Below, in pieces: positions 36,203 to 49,700 of a stretch of 64,000 bases of DNA. Under the pieces are notes generated by a model, which was given only the letters and a program-made list of their open reading frames with translations, was not told the origin of the DNA and made no database searches. Source of the DNA: Baylisascaris procyonis (taxonomy: Eukaryota > Nematoda > Chromadorea > Rhabditida > Ascarididae); NCBI GenBank assembly GCA_037389465.1, contig JAZARR010000187.1:3224001-3288000 (forward strand). Reading direction: 5' to 3'. A program made the translations under genes and the position numbers. The stretch's first letter is position 1; each line of letters begins with the position of its first letter.

Positions 36203-38960
36203 CTTAAAGAGATAATGATGCAATTTCGATCGCCAGTTTTCAAGTTGTTCACTTCTTGAAGCTAGTAGTTGAAGCGTGACTGATGAAAACTTGCGCAATT
36301 TTAGAAAATATTACTGCAAAAAATTTGCTGGTTTTCTATAAGAAGTTTTGAAGTGTTTGTCATAGCTCTAATTTGTTTTCCCGCTATCTGAAAGTGCTCG
36401 AAATGAATTATGAATGAATTAGAATATTTCGGTGAAATTAAAAATAAGCCGCTTCCACCTGTACGTAACCAATTTTATATTATGAAATTGCCTCGAGTAT
36501 TTGAACAGCTAGCTGTCACCAGTAGAATGCTTGCCTTCTCCTAGTCTCGATTACTTTATATGCAGGAAACTGACTGATATCTTCGGAAGTTTTCGTAATT
36601 TCCAGATTTTAGTAACTAAAATCAATCTTCGTTGTACGCCGCTTACCAATCGGAAGCTCCATACAGTTTCCTCGAGAAAATCTATCTGCCGCCTTTTGTA
36701 CTCCCTGTCTTTGTACTGCTGCAATCATCGATCTCTACATGCACTGATCATAATCTGTCAGCATCGCTTATCATTTGTGGTCCTTTAAATGGTACCAATG
36801 ATTTTTCTTGAAATTGTTTTGAAAGTCTCGCGAATATTGATGCTAAAACTGGTGAGAGCTGGTGATGAGTATATGCGGAAGCGGAAGTTACTTACTATTA
36901 TCAGCATCGTATAGTAAATTCGTGACCAAGTACTATGACGTAGGAGCAATCACTAGATGCCATTATATGAGACCTTATAATATTCACGTTATCGTATGCT
37001 TGCCGAATGGTGTTGCATTCAGTATGTTTTATTTCTGAAAAAGGAAAGTGAGACATACAAAAATTCTAAAACTTGTTTGCCTGGCCAAATATCGGAAATA
37101 TGGATGTTGTATTATTTGAAAAAGCCTTAAATTGTAGGGCAATTGAGTATGAAAAGTACTACTGCATAATGCAAGATATTTGTAGCTCAAAAATTCGTCC
37201 CTCAATATGAGGTTTGATTAGCCGAATCAATTCAATTGTGTTGATCTTTGGCAGTCAATCGTCGATCACAAACGACAAACGTAATTCTTAGCAATCCATG
37301 TTGAAGCACTGTATTCAATCGATAGATTGAAATTTACTTAGTTGAACTGATCGAGGAATCGACTCTCTTATAGAGAACATTTAGTCTTTTCGAAGAAGAA
37401 CTGGATTGAATTGGAATTGAAACGTTTAACTCGCCCAATGGTCACTGCCACATGAGAAAGTGACCAATGGTGACCAGACAATGACCAAAGGTCACATATG
37501 AAAAGCACACCTATACCTGCGCATAGAACAACCATAAAAATACAACGAATTTATAAGATCATAAAATTATGCACTTTTCAACGTTCTGCGACACGTTGCT
37601 CAGATGATCAAGGTTTGCTGAAGCGAATTCTCGGATTATTCAACTCTTTTCTTCTCATGGGCAGTTATAGCCAAATGGTAGAATGAAAACCGCTTGTAGG
37701 ATTATTGTGCACTTTTAACGCAGATTTTGAAAAAAAAGAGGTGATTTTTAATCGAACATGACTGGGTGGGGTGATTAAAATAGCTCACTTGATAAAGCAT
37801 TAGATCGGTCATTAAAATATAAATGGTACGAGTTTCGCTTGGAGCAAATGTTTTTTATTGATAGACTTGTTTATGCCTAGTTAGGAACACTTCATCATAG
37901 TAATTTCTGACGTTAGCAACTAATAACTCATTGATTTTCTACTGAACAGCGAAAACAGCAAAGTAATTTACTATGAAGAATGCTAGAATATTTGACGCAT
38001 TCCTTATTAATTTACTTCGAACTAATTGCGCTAAAAAATTATGGCTTACTAAATCTGCTAAGGGTAATTGTAACGTTAAGGTAACGATATTAGCTAGTTG
38101 AAGTTGCTTGCCGCTATCAGCTAATTTAGAGCCAAGTTAGGTTGCCTGTCGAGCTTATAGTTGTCTGCATAATCAAGGTTTGTTTGTTTTTTTTCTTTTT
38201 TTTTTTTTTTTTTTGAATAGAGTGATCGATTCGAAATCAGTGTTGACGAGCTTAAAATGAGCTCAAAATTTTCTGGACCTTTAGACATTTAATAACTCCT
38301 TATATGGGTCGGTCGGTAGGAACAACGGTAAGGGGAGCCTTTCTTGTTAGTAGGCAGTGAATCACTATGTTTCATGATAACCGATGGATACCATACAAAG
38401 CGTGTAAATGCAAATGCAAAATTGTAAAAAAAGAGCGAACAGAAACTGCTTCTTGTAGTTTTAGGTCTTAAAAAAATCGTTTATTTGCTTTAATGACCCG
38501 AAATAGCGGAAATATAATGCTAACTGGTTTCGCTATCATTGTACAGACTCGCTGCCTATATCTGTCGCATTTTTAATGCAACTTCGTATATAATAAGCCA
38601 CTCTCTTGGCCTTATACTGCCAAATCTTTTGTTAATTTGTTTTTCGCGGTTCTTTGTAACAAATCTCTTCGTTTACGTCTCTGATAAAGATTTTTTTTTT
38701 TTTGAATGTTGCTTCCAGTGAAGTGAGTGCATCGTTATTGGCAATGCAAAAAAACTCCTACTGAATTCTAAAAAATTTTACAACATTTTCATAAGCAACG
38801 AAAAATTAAATCCACATTTTTCGATTGATTTTCATTAACAAGCTAATAAATCGAAATACATATATGAGGAGAACGATAATTTTGAACGTATATATCGAAA
38901 TGAAACGTTTGATTCTCAAATTTGAACATAATTTCTTCAGCACTCTTCTCAGACTTCAAT
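36200..38960. other. Upstream region of the first Srd receptor gene
   Basis: No gene is supported. It holds the half-site cluster at 37439-37494 and T-rich runs at about 38190-38215 and 38690. Promoter elements of the receptor gene should lie toward the right end, but none is unmistakable. Confidence 0.4.
37439..37494. promoter_or_regulatory. Cluster of nuclear-receptor half-sites
   Basis: Five hexamers of the AGGTCA/TGACCT type occur in 56 bp: TGGTCA at 37439, TGACCA at 37461, 37471 and 37482, and AGGTCA at 37489. Two direct repeats have spacers of 4 and 5 bp, and the last pair is everted with a 1-bp gap. It lies about 1.5 kb upstream of the first Srd receptor gene, on which it might act; this is inferred from sequence alone. 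Confidence 0.35.
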
Positions 38961-40346
38961 ATGTCGAACAATTATGACGAGGTGTTCTCAATAATTCACT
39001 ACGTAGAAGGAGCGTTTGGAATTACATTAAATTTATTGCTGATTTATTTAGCGATTTTTGTGCATACACCATCGATACGTGAATATCGTGTATTACTCGC
39101 TAATATTGCAATTAGTGATCTAATTAGCGCAATTGCGATCGTATTCGTTCAACCAAGGTAAGATTATCGCTAAGTACTTAATAAAATGGATAAGCGGGTG
39201 AGTTCATTTCAAATTTTTATGCAGTAGGAAGGAAATCGGGCACAAAATAAATGGAAAGGAGTACTAGAGGGGGTGTCACTATTTTTTTTTTTTTGGAAAA
39301 CTAAACACCCTACTAAACAGACGGATGGCACTAAAATTGGTGCAAAAAAAGGATGAAGGAGTGCCCCGTATGCGCTCTTTTTTGCCGACCGATCGGCCGT
39401 GCGTCATTGCTCCTATGCGTGGTGGTCGGTCAACCATGCATAACAACTTAGACCATAAGGGATCATTGTATATTATGCATTGTATTCACAACATTTGGTC
39501 ACGAAACTAGAATACAATATTATGACGTCATCGCAAAGATATTTCTGTCAGTTCTCAAAAGATAGAATTTTTTAAAAAGATTCAAAAAAAGCAATAAAAG
39601 TATTAGCCAGAATGCGATAATATTCTCATCAACTGCAGCAGAACATCATATAAATGCGACACAGTACGCTTTCCTGAGGCGCATATAGGCGACTGCATTG
39701 TGTGAAATGATCGTTAGGGGTGAATTCTCCCTAACAGTGTCCAGAAACTTACTCTATCATAAATTCTTGTATTCTACATAATTTGGTTGGAATGTTGGTG
39801 CTAGTCATGAAAAGAGTGAAGCAAGCTTCAGATTTAGAAAGCAAACTAGTTTATTTTATTAAATTCATGGTATATGTCAAAGTATTACGCTTTGCAATTT
39901 CGGATGAAATACGACTCAAGGGAGCAAATGATACAGGCTGCCTTTAATACAGACACCACTTTAATGATCGGCGACATTGAAATTACAGAATTTGCATAGA
40001 AGGGTTGTAAGATGCGTAATCATTCTATGGACGGTCACTGAAATAAGATGAAGCAGAAAGTGATTCGTTGAATTTTAGAGTGATATGTGTTGGATGGATA
40101 TATGCGTATATTGCGCTTGGCCCATCGAAATATTTCGGCGCCAATGTATCATATATTATAGTCGGCATAATTTTCAATATGCTTTTTTATTTTTTTATTT
40201 CATTTCCTTTGTCATTTGGTTTTCGTTACTACATTCTTGTTCGACCAATGCCAACGATCCGAACGCTTCTTGCACTTTGTTGTGGTCTCTATGCTATCGC
40301 TTCCGTACAATTCGTAAGATTTTCTATAATTTAAAAAAAAAAAATA

Positions 40347-40388
<42 letters not shown>

Positions 40389-42137
40389 GGATGACGACTA
40401 TTTTAAATAAATATACTACTTCGAAAATTTCTGTAACCTCCTAGTGTAGAAAAGGGGATAAGGCTTATACCATAGGATGGCGCAAAATGTGTTTTACAGT
40501 ATCGCTTAGCAAACCAACCAACTTTTTAAATTTATAAAAAATATTAAATTATACTTCAAAAATCACTAATTTAATCTGCACGAATTAAATGCTTATAATT
40601 GCACCAACGAATGTGATTAAGTGAAAGTAAGTAAGAAAATATTTATAAAATAAAATCAAGTAAGTAGTATAAAAAATACATAGGGAGGCAATTTAGAAAA
40701 TGAATATTTATGAGCATAAATTCCAAATAAACTTTGTGATTATCGGAAAAGTGGTAAAGCGCATCGCGCAATGTACACATTGCAGCTAAAGTTTTTTGCT
40801 GGAATACTTCCTACTAAACAATTGTAGCCCGTAATATTTTTACGGTGCAACCTGCCGACGGTATTATGGCAATGGTTTTTTTCATTCAGGTACTGATCAT
40901 TATCTCTCGTACACCATCATCAATCATTCTCAATGAACTTCATGAAAAAATGCCTAGTTATAATCTAACTAGCGAAGTACTGTTTGGATCATTATTGACA
41001 ACGCATCCATTGGGTATTGTAAATTCGTTGGTTATCTTCATACCAATGCTTCCAATTTATGCTCTTATTTTCTATGTACGACATAAGGTACATAAATTTA
41101 TCGATGATGATACGAGGCATAATTTTAGCGAGATGGTTAAACGAGGACATAAAAGATTGATGTTGGTGAGTGAATTTTGCAATTCTTTTCCAAAGCAAAA
41201 AAAAAAAAATCATTTCAGGATAAGTCTTTGACATTTTGTGCATATCTATATATTCTGGCTTAGTATAATATGCCAAGTATTTTATGCCAAAATTTGCACC
41301 AGTAATGCCGTAATTTTCGCTTATAGAGTTTGTCTTGATATATATGAGTAAGATGTCACCAATTACCTTATCATTAAGTAGAATAAGAGGTGATTCGTTG
41401 CAGAAGTGATTATGGGATTGTTTGGCAGATTTATTGGTGCTTACTGGTGCAGGAATAGGAAAAGCTGCGAATTCCTTGTTTATAATAGTGGTGTTATGAA
41501 GATAAAAGTAAAGGTCGCATTTAAGAGCACGGTCTCTTACATTGAATCGCAAAGCTTACACTTTTCCAACGATGGTCAAAAACCTTTTGCAGCGACTAAT
41601 ATCTACTTAAAAAGATCACCAATGAGTGATAATCTATTGGGTTGATTGAATTGATTTATGCTCATATTGCATTGCAATAATCTTTAAATAGTTATAGTCT
41701 ATAAAATTTATTAAACTTCCGCTAAGGAAATAATAAAATTAAATCGCAATATCTAAATAAAGCAATGTGATAATATGAAAAATTGAATGAATAGAGAGGT
41801 GGGAGCGCAAAGGATATATCGATGAATGTTCACAATGATATTATATCAATGAATATTTCAGGCACTTACAATACATGCCACAATGCCAGCATTATTCGTT
41901 TATCTACCATTTGGATTAATTCTATGCTATCATATGGATATATTTTGTTTTCAATTCATCGAATATTTAACATTTACAATATTTGCAGTGATGCCAATAA
42001 TGAGACCAATCGTTAATTTCATTTTTGTACGTCCATATACGAAAGCTTTAAATCATATATTAACTGGGAATTTTTGTGTGCATAAATTAAAAATACAAGA
42101 TATTTCACATTATGCAGGTGCACCTACTGAGAAGTAA
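38961..42137 (+). CDS. Serpentine receptor of the Srd type (7TM chemoreceptor), complete, 327 aa
   Basis: Four exons: 38961-39157, 40079-40313, 40890-41165 and 41862-42137 (stop TAA at 42135-42137). All phases agree, totalling 984 nt. The product begins MSNNYDEVFSIIHYVEGAFG. TM1 leads to the Srd-like stretch TPSIREYRVLLANIAISDL and QPR at the first junction. Exon 2 carries TM3 and TM4 with the family's FxxRYYxL motif (FGFRYYILVRP). Exon 3 has the second extracellular loop with SYNLTSEVLFG, TM5 and a basic third loop. Exon 4 gives ALTIHATMPALF (TM6), TM7 with EYLTFTIFAVMP and the tail after FVRPYTKAL. Srd receptors are nematode-specific chemoreceptors, expected in sensory cilia. A paralogue follows at 46745. 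An upstream in-frame extension without an ATG exists; the ATG at 38961 is the natural start. Confidence 0.85.
40343..40386. repeat. (TA)n microsatellite in intron 2 of the Srd gene
   Basis: A TA dinucleotide run interrupted once by G, following an A-run just downstream of the exon 2 donor. Confidence 0.9.
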
Positions 42138-42582
42138 AATTTTTATCCTCGTTGCGCTATTGTCATCCTCGATTATTTGTATATCTAATCATTCAACTCT
42201 CGGATATTGTGGTATTAAATAAGGTTTTTATGCATTATCAATGATAAAGTGATTAATCATTGCGCTCATCGTAATCGACTCTAAACTAAAAGATCACAAG
42301 CAGCGAGTTTATATTTAGTTCTGGAATTTTTTCTTTTTTTTTTTTTGATTTTTTGAGAAAATAAACGGAATTTTCAGAAAGAATTCAGTGAATGTAAATA
42401 GCATGCTTATTGCAGTTGGTTGTTTTTTTTTTTCACTTATTGCTATTAAAGTAATAAAATATGAATCTCTTTATCATTTTCGTTAATGAGTTCCATCAAA
42501 TTTCAGTTTAGGTTTTATAGTTTATCAATATTTTTATGCAAGAGTCTGGTGCTCTAGTTTATCAATGTTTTTTTTTTTTTTT
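42138..42582. other. Downstream of the first Srd gene, no feature
   Basis: AT-rich sequence with several T-runs; no clear AATAAA signal directly after the stop. Confidence 0.4.
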
Positions 42583-43101
42583 TAAGAATAAAGACTTCTA
42601 TCGTGAGAAAAAAGTACCGATGAGTGTCAAGAGGAAACTGTTTGAAAAAAAGCGTGATGCCAACAGTTCTCTACGGTTCTGAAACATGGGTAACAACTAA
42701 AAAAATGCGCAAGCTACTAGCGGTGGCAGAAAGAGGAATGGAAAGAATCATAACAGGAATCAGATTGGTGGAGAGGAAAACCAACGAATGGCTTCGAGGT
42801 GTAACAAAGGTAAAGGATTGGGTGACCGAGGCTGGAATGAGGAAATTTAGATGGGCGGCGAAGATATCCGCACTGAAAAGTGACGATTGGGTGAAGCGAA
42901 TAACAGAATGGACACCACGGATTGGCAAAAGAAATAGAGGCCGACCTGCAATGAGGTGGAGCGATTCTTTAAAAAAGACCGCAGGAACCAACTGGATCAG
43001 AGAAGCATTGATTCAGGACGAGTGGAAGCGATATGAAGAGACCTTCATTCGTAATGAATGCTATGTTGATTGAAATAAATAAATAAAATAAAATAACAAT
43101 A
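42583..43101 (+). mobile_element. Truncated RTE-type non-LTR retrotransposon, 3' end of reverse-transcriptase ORF
   Basis: The frame at 42624-43073 encodes the tail of an RTE/RTE-like reverse transcriptase: VMPTVLYGSETW, ERGMERIITGIRLVERKTNEW, KFRWAAKI, RITEWTPRIGKRNRGRPAM and RWSDSLKKTAGTNW. These are hallmark phrases of this clade's C-terminus. The few codons before (MSVKRKLFEK from about 42620) lie in a different frame, shifted by one base in a run of seven A at about 42648. The copy ends with a TAAA/TAAAA-rich tail after the TGA at 43071-43073, typical of RTE 3' ends. The reverse-transcriptase core and endonuclease are absent, so it is a dead 5'-truncated copy between the two receptor genes. 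Confidence 0.75.
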
Positions 43102-46100
43102 TTTTTATTTACCCGGAATTTTCTCACAGAATTTTCAACGAAATCGCTAGCTTCCAAACAATTATCGGAAGTGATAGCATCAGAAGTAAACTCTTAGTTA
43201 GCGCATCCCTCCCCTAAACTTAAACCATCTTCCTTAACGAAATAAATTACTCGCAGATATTCATGATACATGATTTTCCGTCGATTTCTTGCTGTAGAAA
43301 AACTCCGTTAATTAACGCCGTGTTCATTTTTGCGTCACATCGAAATTGGCTACGGTACTCAATTTTGTATAAAAAATTCTCACTATTAACTCGATTTATT
43401 AATGTAGTACTCATCGAATCATTACGTTTTTGTAAAGAAGTAATCAGATCATTAGTGCTGGTAAATTTCGATAAAAGATATTTAAATATTTGCAGTACAT
43501 ATCCTTATAAAAGCAAGAACTAAACGTTTTTTGTGTTGCTATCTGCAAACAAATGTATCGGCCAATATGTAATAAACTTCATTATCAATTAACAGTAATT
43601 AAAACATTTTTTTAAACTGACTTTTTATGCACCTAATTAAAGATTTCCGAGTCGCAACATACCAATAATCTCATTCGTTATTTCGATTGCTTCATTAAAT
43701 TCCATATTTTTAAAATACTTCTCAATTTTCAAAATCAATTTTCTTGATTAGTGACCGGAAACTTTTAATCCATCCTGGCATTCATTTCTGTTAGGGATTG
43801 AAAGAAGAAAATCCTAAGATTTGCAAGGATATCTCTCAACAAATGACTACAAGGCAAAGGAAGGGGTGGCGGCGAGGCAATGATTGTGCTTCGTTAAAAC
43901 TAATAAATCTTCTAGCATATTTTTGATCAAAATCTCAATCATCTATGATGAATTAACTATACACCACTATCGCATTTACCTTTCAACTAAACACTGTTCG
44001 TGAGCATTACGGGAAGGGATATTTGCGCAGATTTTTATACTCAAATAACCTTCCTACGTTGATAGAAAACTGTCGATGTTTTGCAACGAGTCGTGGGTGT
44101 GAAGTAACCTCTTTGTAAGAATTTTTCATAATACTGAATTTAAAAAAAAACTCGAGAGCATGGATTCTGATGGGCTCCAGAAGAGGAGATGACCTTAGCT
44201 CAACGGAGATCGGATGAGTGGGGAAAAAAAGAAATGAAAAAATGCTTCAAAATTATTTCATAGTCGCTTAAAGTCAATATGCATGCGTTTTTTGAGCCTA
44301 TCCGACGCGACATATGTGTTGGATGATTCGATATTTGCATGAAATGATTCGATATTTCAGAGACTTTATGTTTGAGTATCATAATTACATATCTATTAAG
44401 GATTGTATTTGCTTGGTAATGTTTATTTCTCTGTCAGATGAACGCAATCACTCACTACCTTTGAATACGGCACAATAAATAAGAGAGAAAGAAATTTCCA
44501 ACTTTCGCAACCTATCAAACTTGACTCTTCTTTCCTAGATTTGCAAATTGATATAAAAAAATATACAGCTCAAGCCATTCAAGGTGACATTTCTAACAGA
44601 GATCAGGCAATTTCACTCGATTGAACAGTTAAGATTACGTTTAATTTTTCCAAAAATCTGAAGGAACCTGGCAGAGAAGTTAACACGATATTGACTATAA
44701 TCACCTGGGAGTCACTTTCATAAGTTACTAGGAAATAATAAAATGTGCTGAAAAATGCCCGCATGCTTTAACTGGCAACAACGCTCTCACAAATCTTCTA
44801 TAGATCGGCCCTCCCTGTTAACTCTTTTGTACACCTATCATATAGTTATACTTGTATACGTTTCGAAGTTGAAAAGCGCTCATGAAAGATGATGGAGAAA
44901 GTTATCTTTTAGCGCAAGTTAGGTGAATCTATTTTCGTAATTCTAGCTGCAATGATTCTAAAGTTGAATGTTTTCTTTAAACGATTTATTCTACTTTTTT
45001 CCTGAATAAAGTTTAGAAATGGGAAAAACTTGTCAACGAGATTAGCTACTAATACCTTTGATTGATTTTGGCCGGGGAAGGGGATGGGAGAAGGGAGCGA
45101 AGGACAAATTTAAAGAGTATCTCAATGGGCGACTTGTCTCTCTTATTACAGGGACTAGCATTAATTTTAGGCAAGAAATACAGCAGTAAATACAGTACTA
45201 TGCAACAGAGAAATGAAACTGCCTAAGATAATCGCCATGTACTCGAACGCAGGCAACTTAGTGTTTTAGGTTAATGAAACGCTTTTTTTTTTATAATTGA
45301 ATTTTTCTTACGATTGATTAGAGAATTACGGAAATTAAAGAAAGAGGACTTAACTAAGAGTTAAGCAATTGTCCTTTAGGTTCTTAATGTAATTCGCTCT
45401 TAATCTACTCTAGAAAAAGTCATTTCTCTTCAGCGATTCGATGGAATAAGATTGCAATTCAAACATCAAGACAGCTACCAGAGAAAAAAGATAGGCCGGC
45501 ATAAGCAGAACCTCAGGAATGGTTAGCGCACGACAGAGCCGGATCAACAGAGTGTCAAACGCCGGCAATATGAAGTAGCCTAGTTCACCATTAAGGCAAT
45601 CCCTCACGTCGGATTCATCAGTGATCGGCATTTATGTGATTAGCCGTTATAGTTTATGTGATTAGGTCAGAAACCGACGCCCAATTATTTATTTTATTTT
45701 TATCCTCGGTGATTGCATAAGTTTTCCCGCCGACGAAATGATTGAATAATTGCAAATATGAAAATTCGAATGTAATTTATTCATCTAATCGAGATATATT
45801 GCCGCAATTATTTTAATCTATCGTCGAAAAAAAATTCCCAATAGCTAATAAATTGAAGCGACGATAAAAATTCTCATTAAGAATTCAAACGAATAAACAT
45901 TAATGAAATTGAAAGTGAAAATCTTATTCGTCTAGGAATTCACATCATAGTGAACGTAAATGAAATCTAATTGAGTTAAGCTAATGACTAAAAGATGGAG
46001 ATACGAAAACTGGTAGCACTCGTTATTCCACATTCAACCTTGAGGCATTAGAAAGCATCATTGCACTTAGCAGTTAGTGCAGAGTATTCAATAGATCAGT

Positions 46101-46744
46101 CATTTGGTGCCGAATGTATCTATTTGTACCCTTGACATAGGTAGGTCATGCATTAGCAGTGATGTGAAAAGGTGTTCCTTAGCAATAAGAGTGGATGGAA
46201 GGCTACTTTTGTGTAATGATGCGGCAGGCTCATTCGACGATTCTGTTGGCTGATTACATTCGTTTTTTTTTAGTCAACCATGATGCGAGTAATCAGAGCA
46301 TTTAGAGATGATTAGGGTTGTGTGATGGTTCTTCATATTGATTCCTTTCAGCTTTTTTTTTGGTTTTTTTAATTTCTCTATTTCGATTCTTATTAGTTTC
46401 ATGCACTTTCAGTATACCAATCATCTTCCCCTCCTTTCCTATATTTTTACAAAATAAAGGAATATCATCCCTTTTATTTTGTTCGTAAAGTTTCTTTTCC
46501 TTGCCAAACAGTATATGGCATCCCTTTAAAGTAATCTTGATCTTTTAAAAAGTTTCCCCTCTCTCTAAAATATTCAATTGAGCGGCTGACATAATTAACA
46601 ATGTAATCGGTTATTCAGCCATCGAAATCATCGATCATTTTTGAAGATTTTCCAGTTTTTCTGGGAATTATTGCAAACGATTTTTGCCGGAAGTTTTATG
46701 GCACTTTATTATCTAATGGTGGATTAAATGGTATCTTCCAGCAC
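43102..46744. other. Intergenic between the retrotransposon relic and the second Srd gene
   Basis: No supported gene. A minus-strand frame at 45410-45631 (with GELGYFILPAFDTLLIRL) is GC-richer than its surroundings and might be an exon, but it has no partner or known motif. The rest is ordinary AT-rich sequence. Confidence 0.4.
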
Positions 46745-49700
46745 ATGGATGAACAATCGTACGATGTGATCTTTCGTTTTATCCACTATGCTGAAGGATT
46801 AGTTGGAATTCCATTGAATGTCGTATTAATAGTTTTAATTTTTCGTGTAAAATCACGATCATTAAGAACTTATCGTGTTTTACTATTTAATTCAGCTCTA
46901 ACCGATCTTATTCATATCACTGCATTAACTGCTCTTCAACCGAGGTTAGTTATATCTCTCTGATAATGCAGCGGTAAATAAATAAATAAATAATCAAATA
47001 AATAAAAAACAAAAAACGAGCAGACAGGTAAATAAATAATGAACGAATAAACATTACAAAACGGTAGCATAAAGGAAATTAGTTCGAAGTTTATCACCTG
47101 ATCCAATTGCTCAAAAACTTATTTTCAATTTCTTCTTAAATTACCGATGAAATAGCTTAAAATTTCTAAGATTTTTGTCCATTGATTGGTGATTTGTACC
47201 ATCACCACTTTTGCACTTAGAACTGTACTCGTTTAAGCTCATAATTGCATGGATAAAATGCATAACGATGCAAAGAAATACAATCACAAATATGATATTT
47301 TGCGAGAAGAATGTCTTTGAAGAAAATACTGAGAAAACCGACGGAGTCTTGAATCTTAACTCGCTCAGAGGCGCATATCGTCTTAGGGAACATTGACTGG
47401 CAACCATTATAATTTATAAGGTGTAAATGAAAGAGCAAAGTAGTTTTTTTTAAAATAGAAATAAAATTGGGTTTTTTTTTCAACTTCATACGTTCAATTA
47501 TACTTATCAGCATCGATACAACACAACCGGATGTTTTAAAATAGAAAGCGAAAAAAAACGATATAAAATTAAGGTGTCTTATACAATGACCTTAGATATG
47601 GTCCAAAGTTAATCTTATAGTAAGTGTCACCATTATATGAATATAAGAGTCAAAAATAATGTCATTCTTTGCCGGCATGGAGCGCTTTTTTTGTAATTTC
47701 TCAAAAGCCTAATTAAGCTTCACTCAACCTGGTGCTCACTTATTTTCTGAGCGAAATACATGTAGTGATTGCGCTGTTGGCCTACCTTTTAAGGACTAAC
47801 TGTTGATTCTGAGCTCCTGAATAATTTATTTGCATGTTCGATTAGAATTTACTAGCTGAAATGGTAACTTTCCGAGCGTGAATCCAGCAGTTGAACGGTT
47901 TTTTTCGAGGTTTCAGCTCGAGCTCCAGTTATCATCTGCAACTTTTGATACGTTGCCAATAAATTTTACAGGATAATACCAATAAATTGGTCTTACAATT
48001 ATGTTGTTCTTGGTCCATCGGCTATTATTGGTTCACATTTTTCATACGTTCTCTATGTAATTGTATTAAATATGCTCTTTTATACGTTCATTTCTTTCCC
48101 ATTATCGTTTGGCTATAGATATTACGTCCTTATACGACCAACACCATCGACTATGAATACAATTAAAATTTGCATTGCTTTATATTCGGTCGCTTTCGTT
48201 CAATTGGTAAGAGTTTATTTTGAAGCAATAATATTGTCATATTCGTTAGCTCAACTGTTGCGATTACAGCTAATATTAGGCTAATTTTATTCAACGTTTC
48301 TGTCGTAATAAAAAAATTGATTAAGCGATCACGAAAAATTATAGTAGAGAGCAAAACTTTATAAGATTGGAAAGAATATTGTTAAGGGGTAAAGAAATAT
48401 ATTTGACACAACTTTTCAGATAATGGCTCCGGAAGAACTAATCAAAGGGATGCGGTTATCTTATCCAAGCGCAAATTTTCTCGATGAATTTTTAATTATT
48501 TTTTTTCAACTTAAGTCATAATATCTCTTCTAATCTTACAATAAGCTAAGTAATTGAAATCTCTTCAATAAAAGTACTAAATCCCTACTCTTGCTTCCCC
48601 CTTCCCCCACCCCCCCCCGCCTCTTCCTTCGCTCACATATATAACCGTTTTATTTGCGGAATTGAATAAGAATCAATTTTTGTTTTCGATTACAGATGTT
48701 GTTCTACTTCTCAGAAACAGATCCGAAATACATTACACACGAATTGGAAATGTACGCACCTCAATATAATTTAACCGATGCGGTTGTCTACGGTAATCAT
48801 GTACAACGAGATCCACTTACAATCGTTACCGTATTCACAACATGTGTGCCAATGTTTCCTATCTATTCGGTGGTTATTTATGTAAGGCGACATGTCTATA
48901 GATTATTAAATGGTATTTCATTGGAAGCACTCAGCGTTTCGACTAAAATCGCTCATCGAAAACTTATGATGGTGACTATTTTTTTTAAATTTTTTATTAT
49001 TTAAAAAAATTTTTTTTTATTTTTCTTCCACAGTTTTTCAGTGATCTTGAGAAATTTTATAGGTAACGTTTTCATAAGCTCCACATAACGGGGAAGTTTT
49101 GTAGGGGACATTTGTACCAAATGCTAAATACAAACAGAATCTCTGATGCAGCGATTTTTTTAGATGAACGTGACCTACCGTCGCCGTCGTTGGCTAATTC
49201 ACGAATGCTGGTAGTTAAAAAATGGGAAATGAGAAGAGCTTTCATACCCCTAGACAGTTAGAACACATGGTTGGGGATGTTAAAAGCAAGGTGCTAAACC
49301 GTTCATGCAAAGAACAAAAACAGCAAAGAGTAAAGGTAGAGAGAAAAAGGTGCTGCATAATTAGCATAGATATAAAACCTTTTTTTAAAAAGTTCATGCC
49401 ATCGGCAGAAAACAATGATAGATCTCAATCGAAACGGCGACACGTCTGTGATATGAGCCTAGAAGACAACCGTCTAAATCCGTTAAGTCTGGAATTTCGG
49501 GAACACTGGAAGGCCGAGAAAATCGAAAGCCTAAATTCGAGAATAAGAGCTTCGGTTGAGATCATAAAGTTCAGGCATGGGAATGAGAAAATAGATTAAA
49601 AGTAGACATAGCGTACTCTGCAAGCATATTCTAGATATGAATAACAAGAAATAAATAGAATTTTCATAGTGGATTCGATTCCAGAACCAAGCACAATAGC

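Noticed and set aside
36016..36298. Minus-strand frames with long Tyr-Ile repeats
   Set aside because: They are translations of the (TA)n microsatellite.
37650..37690. Box A-like TAGCCAAATGG
   Set aside because: No box B or stem structure follows, so a tRNA origin is not supported.
40992..41552. 186-codon minus-strand open frame
   Set aside because: It runs antisense over exon 3 of the first Srd gene and into its intron; its openness mirrors the coding exon, and no splice sites or motifs support it.
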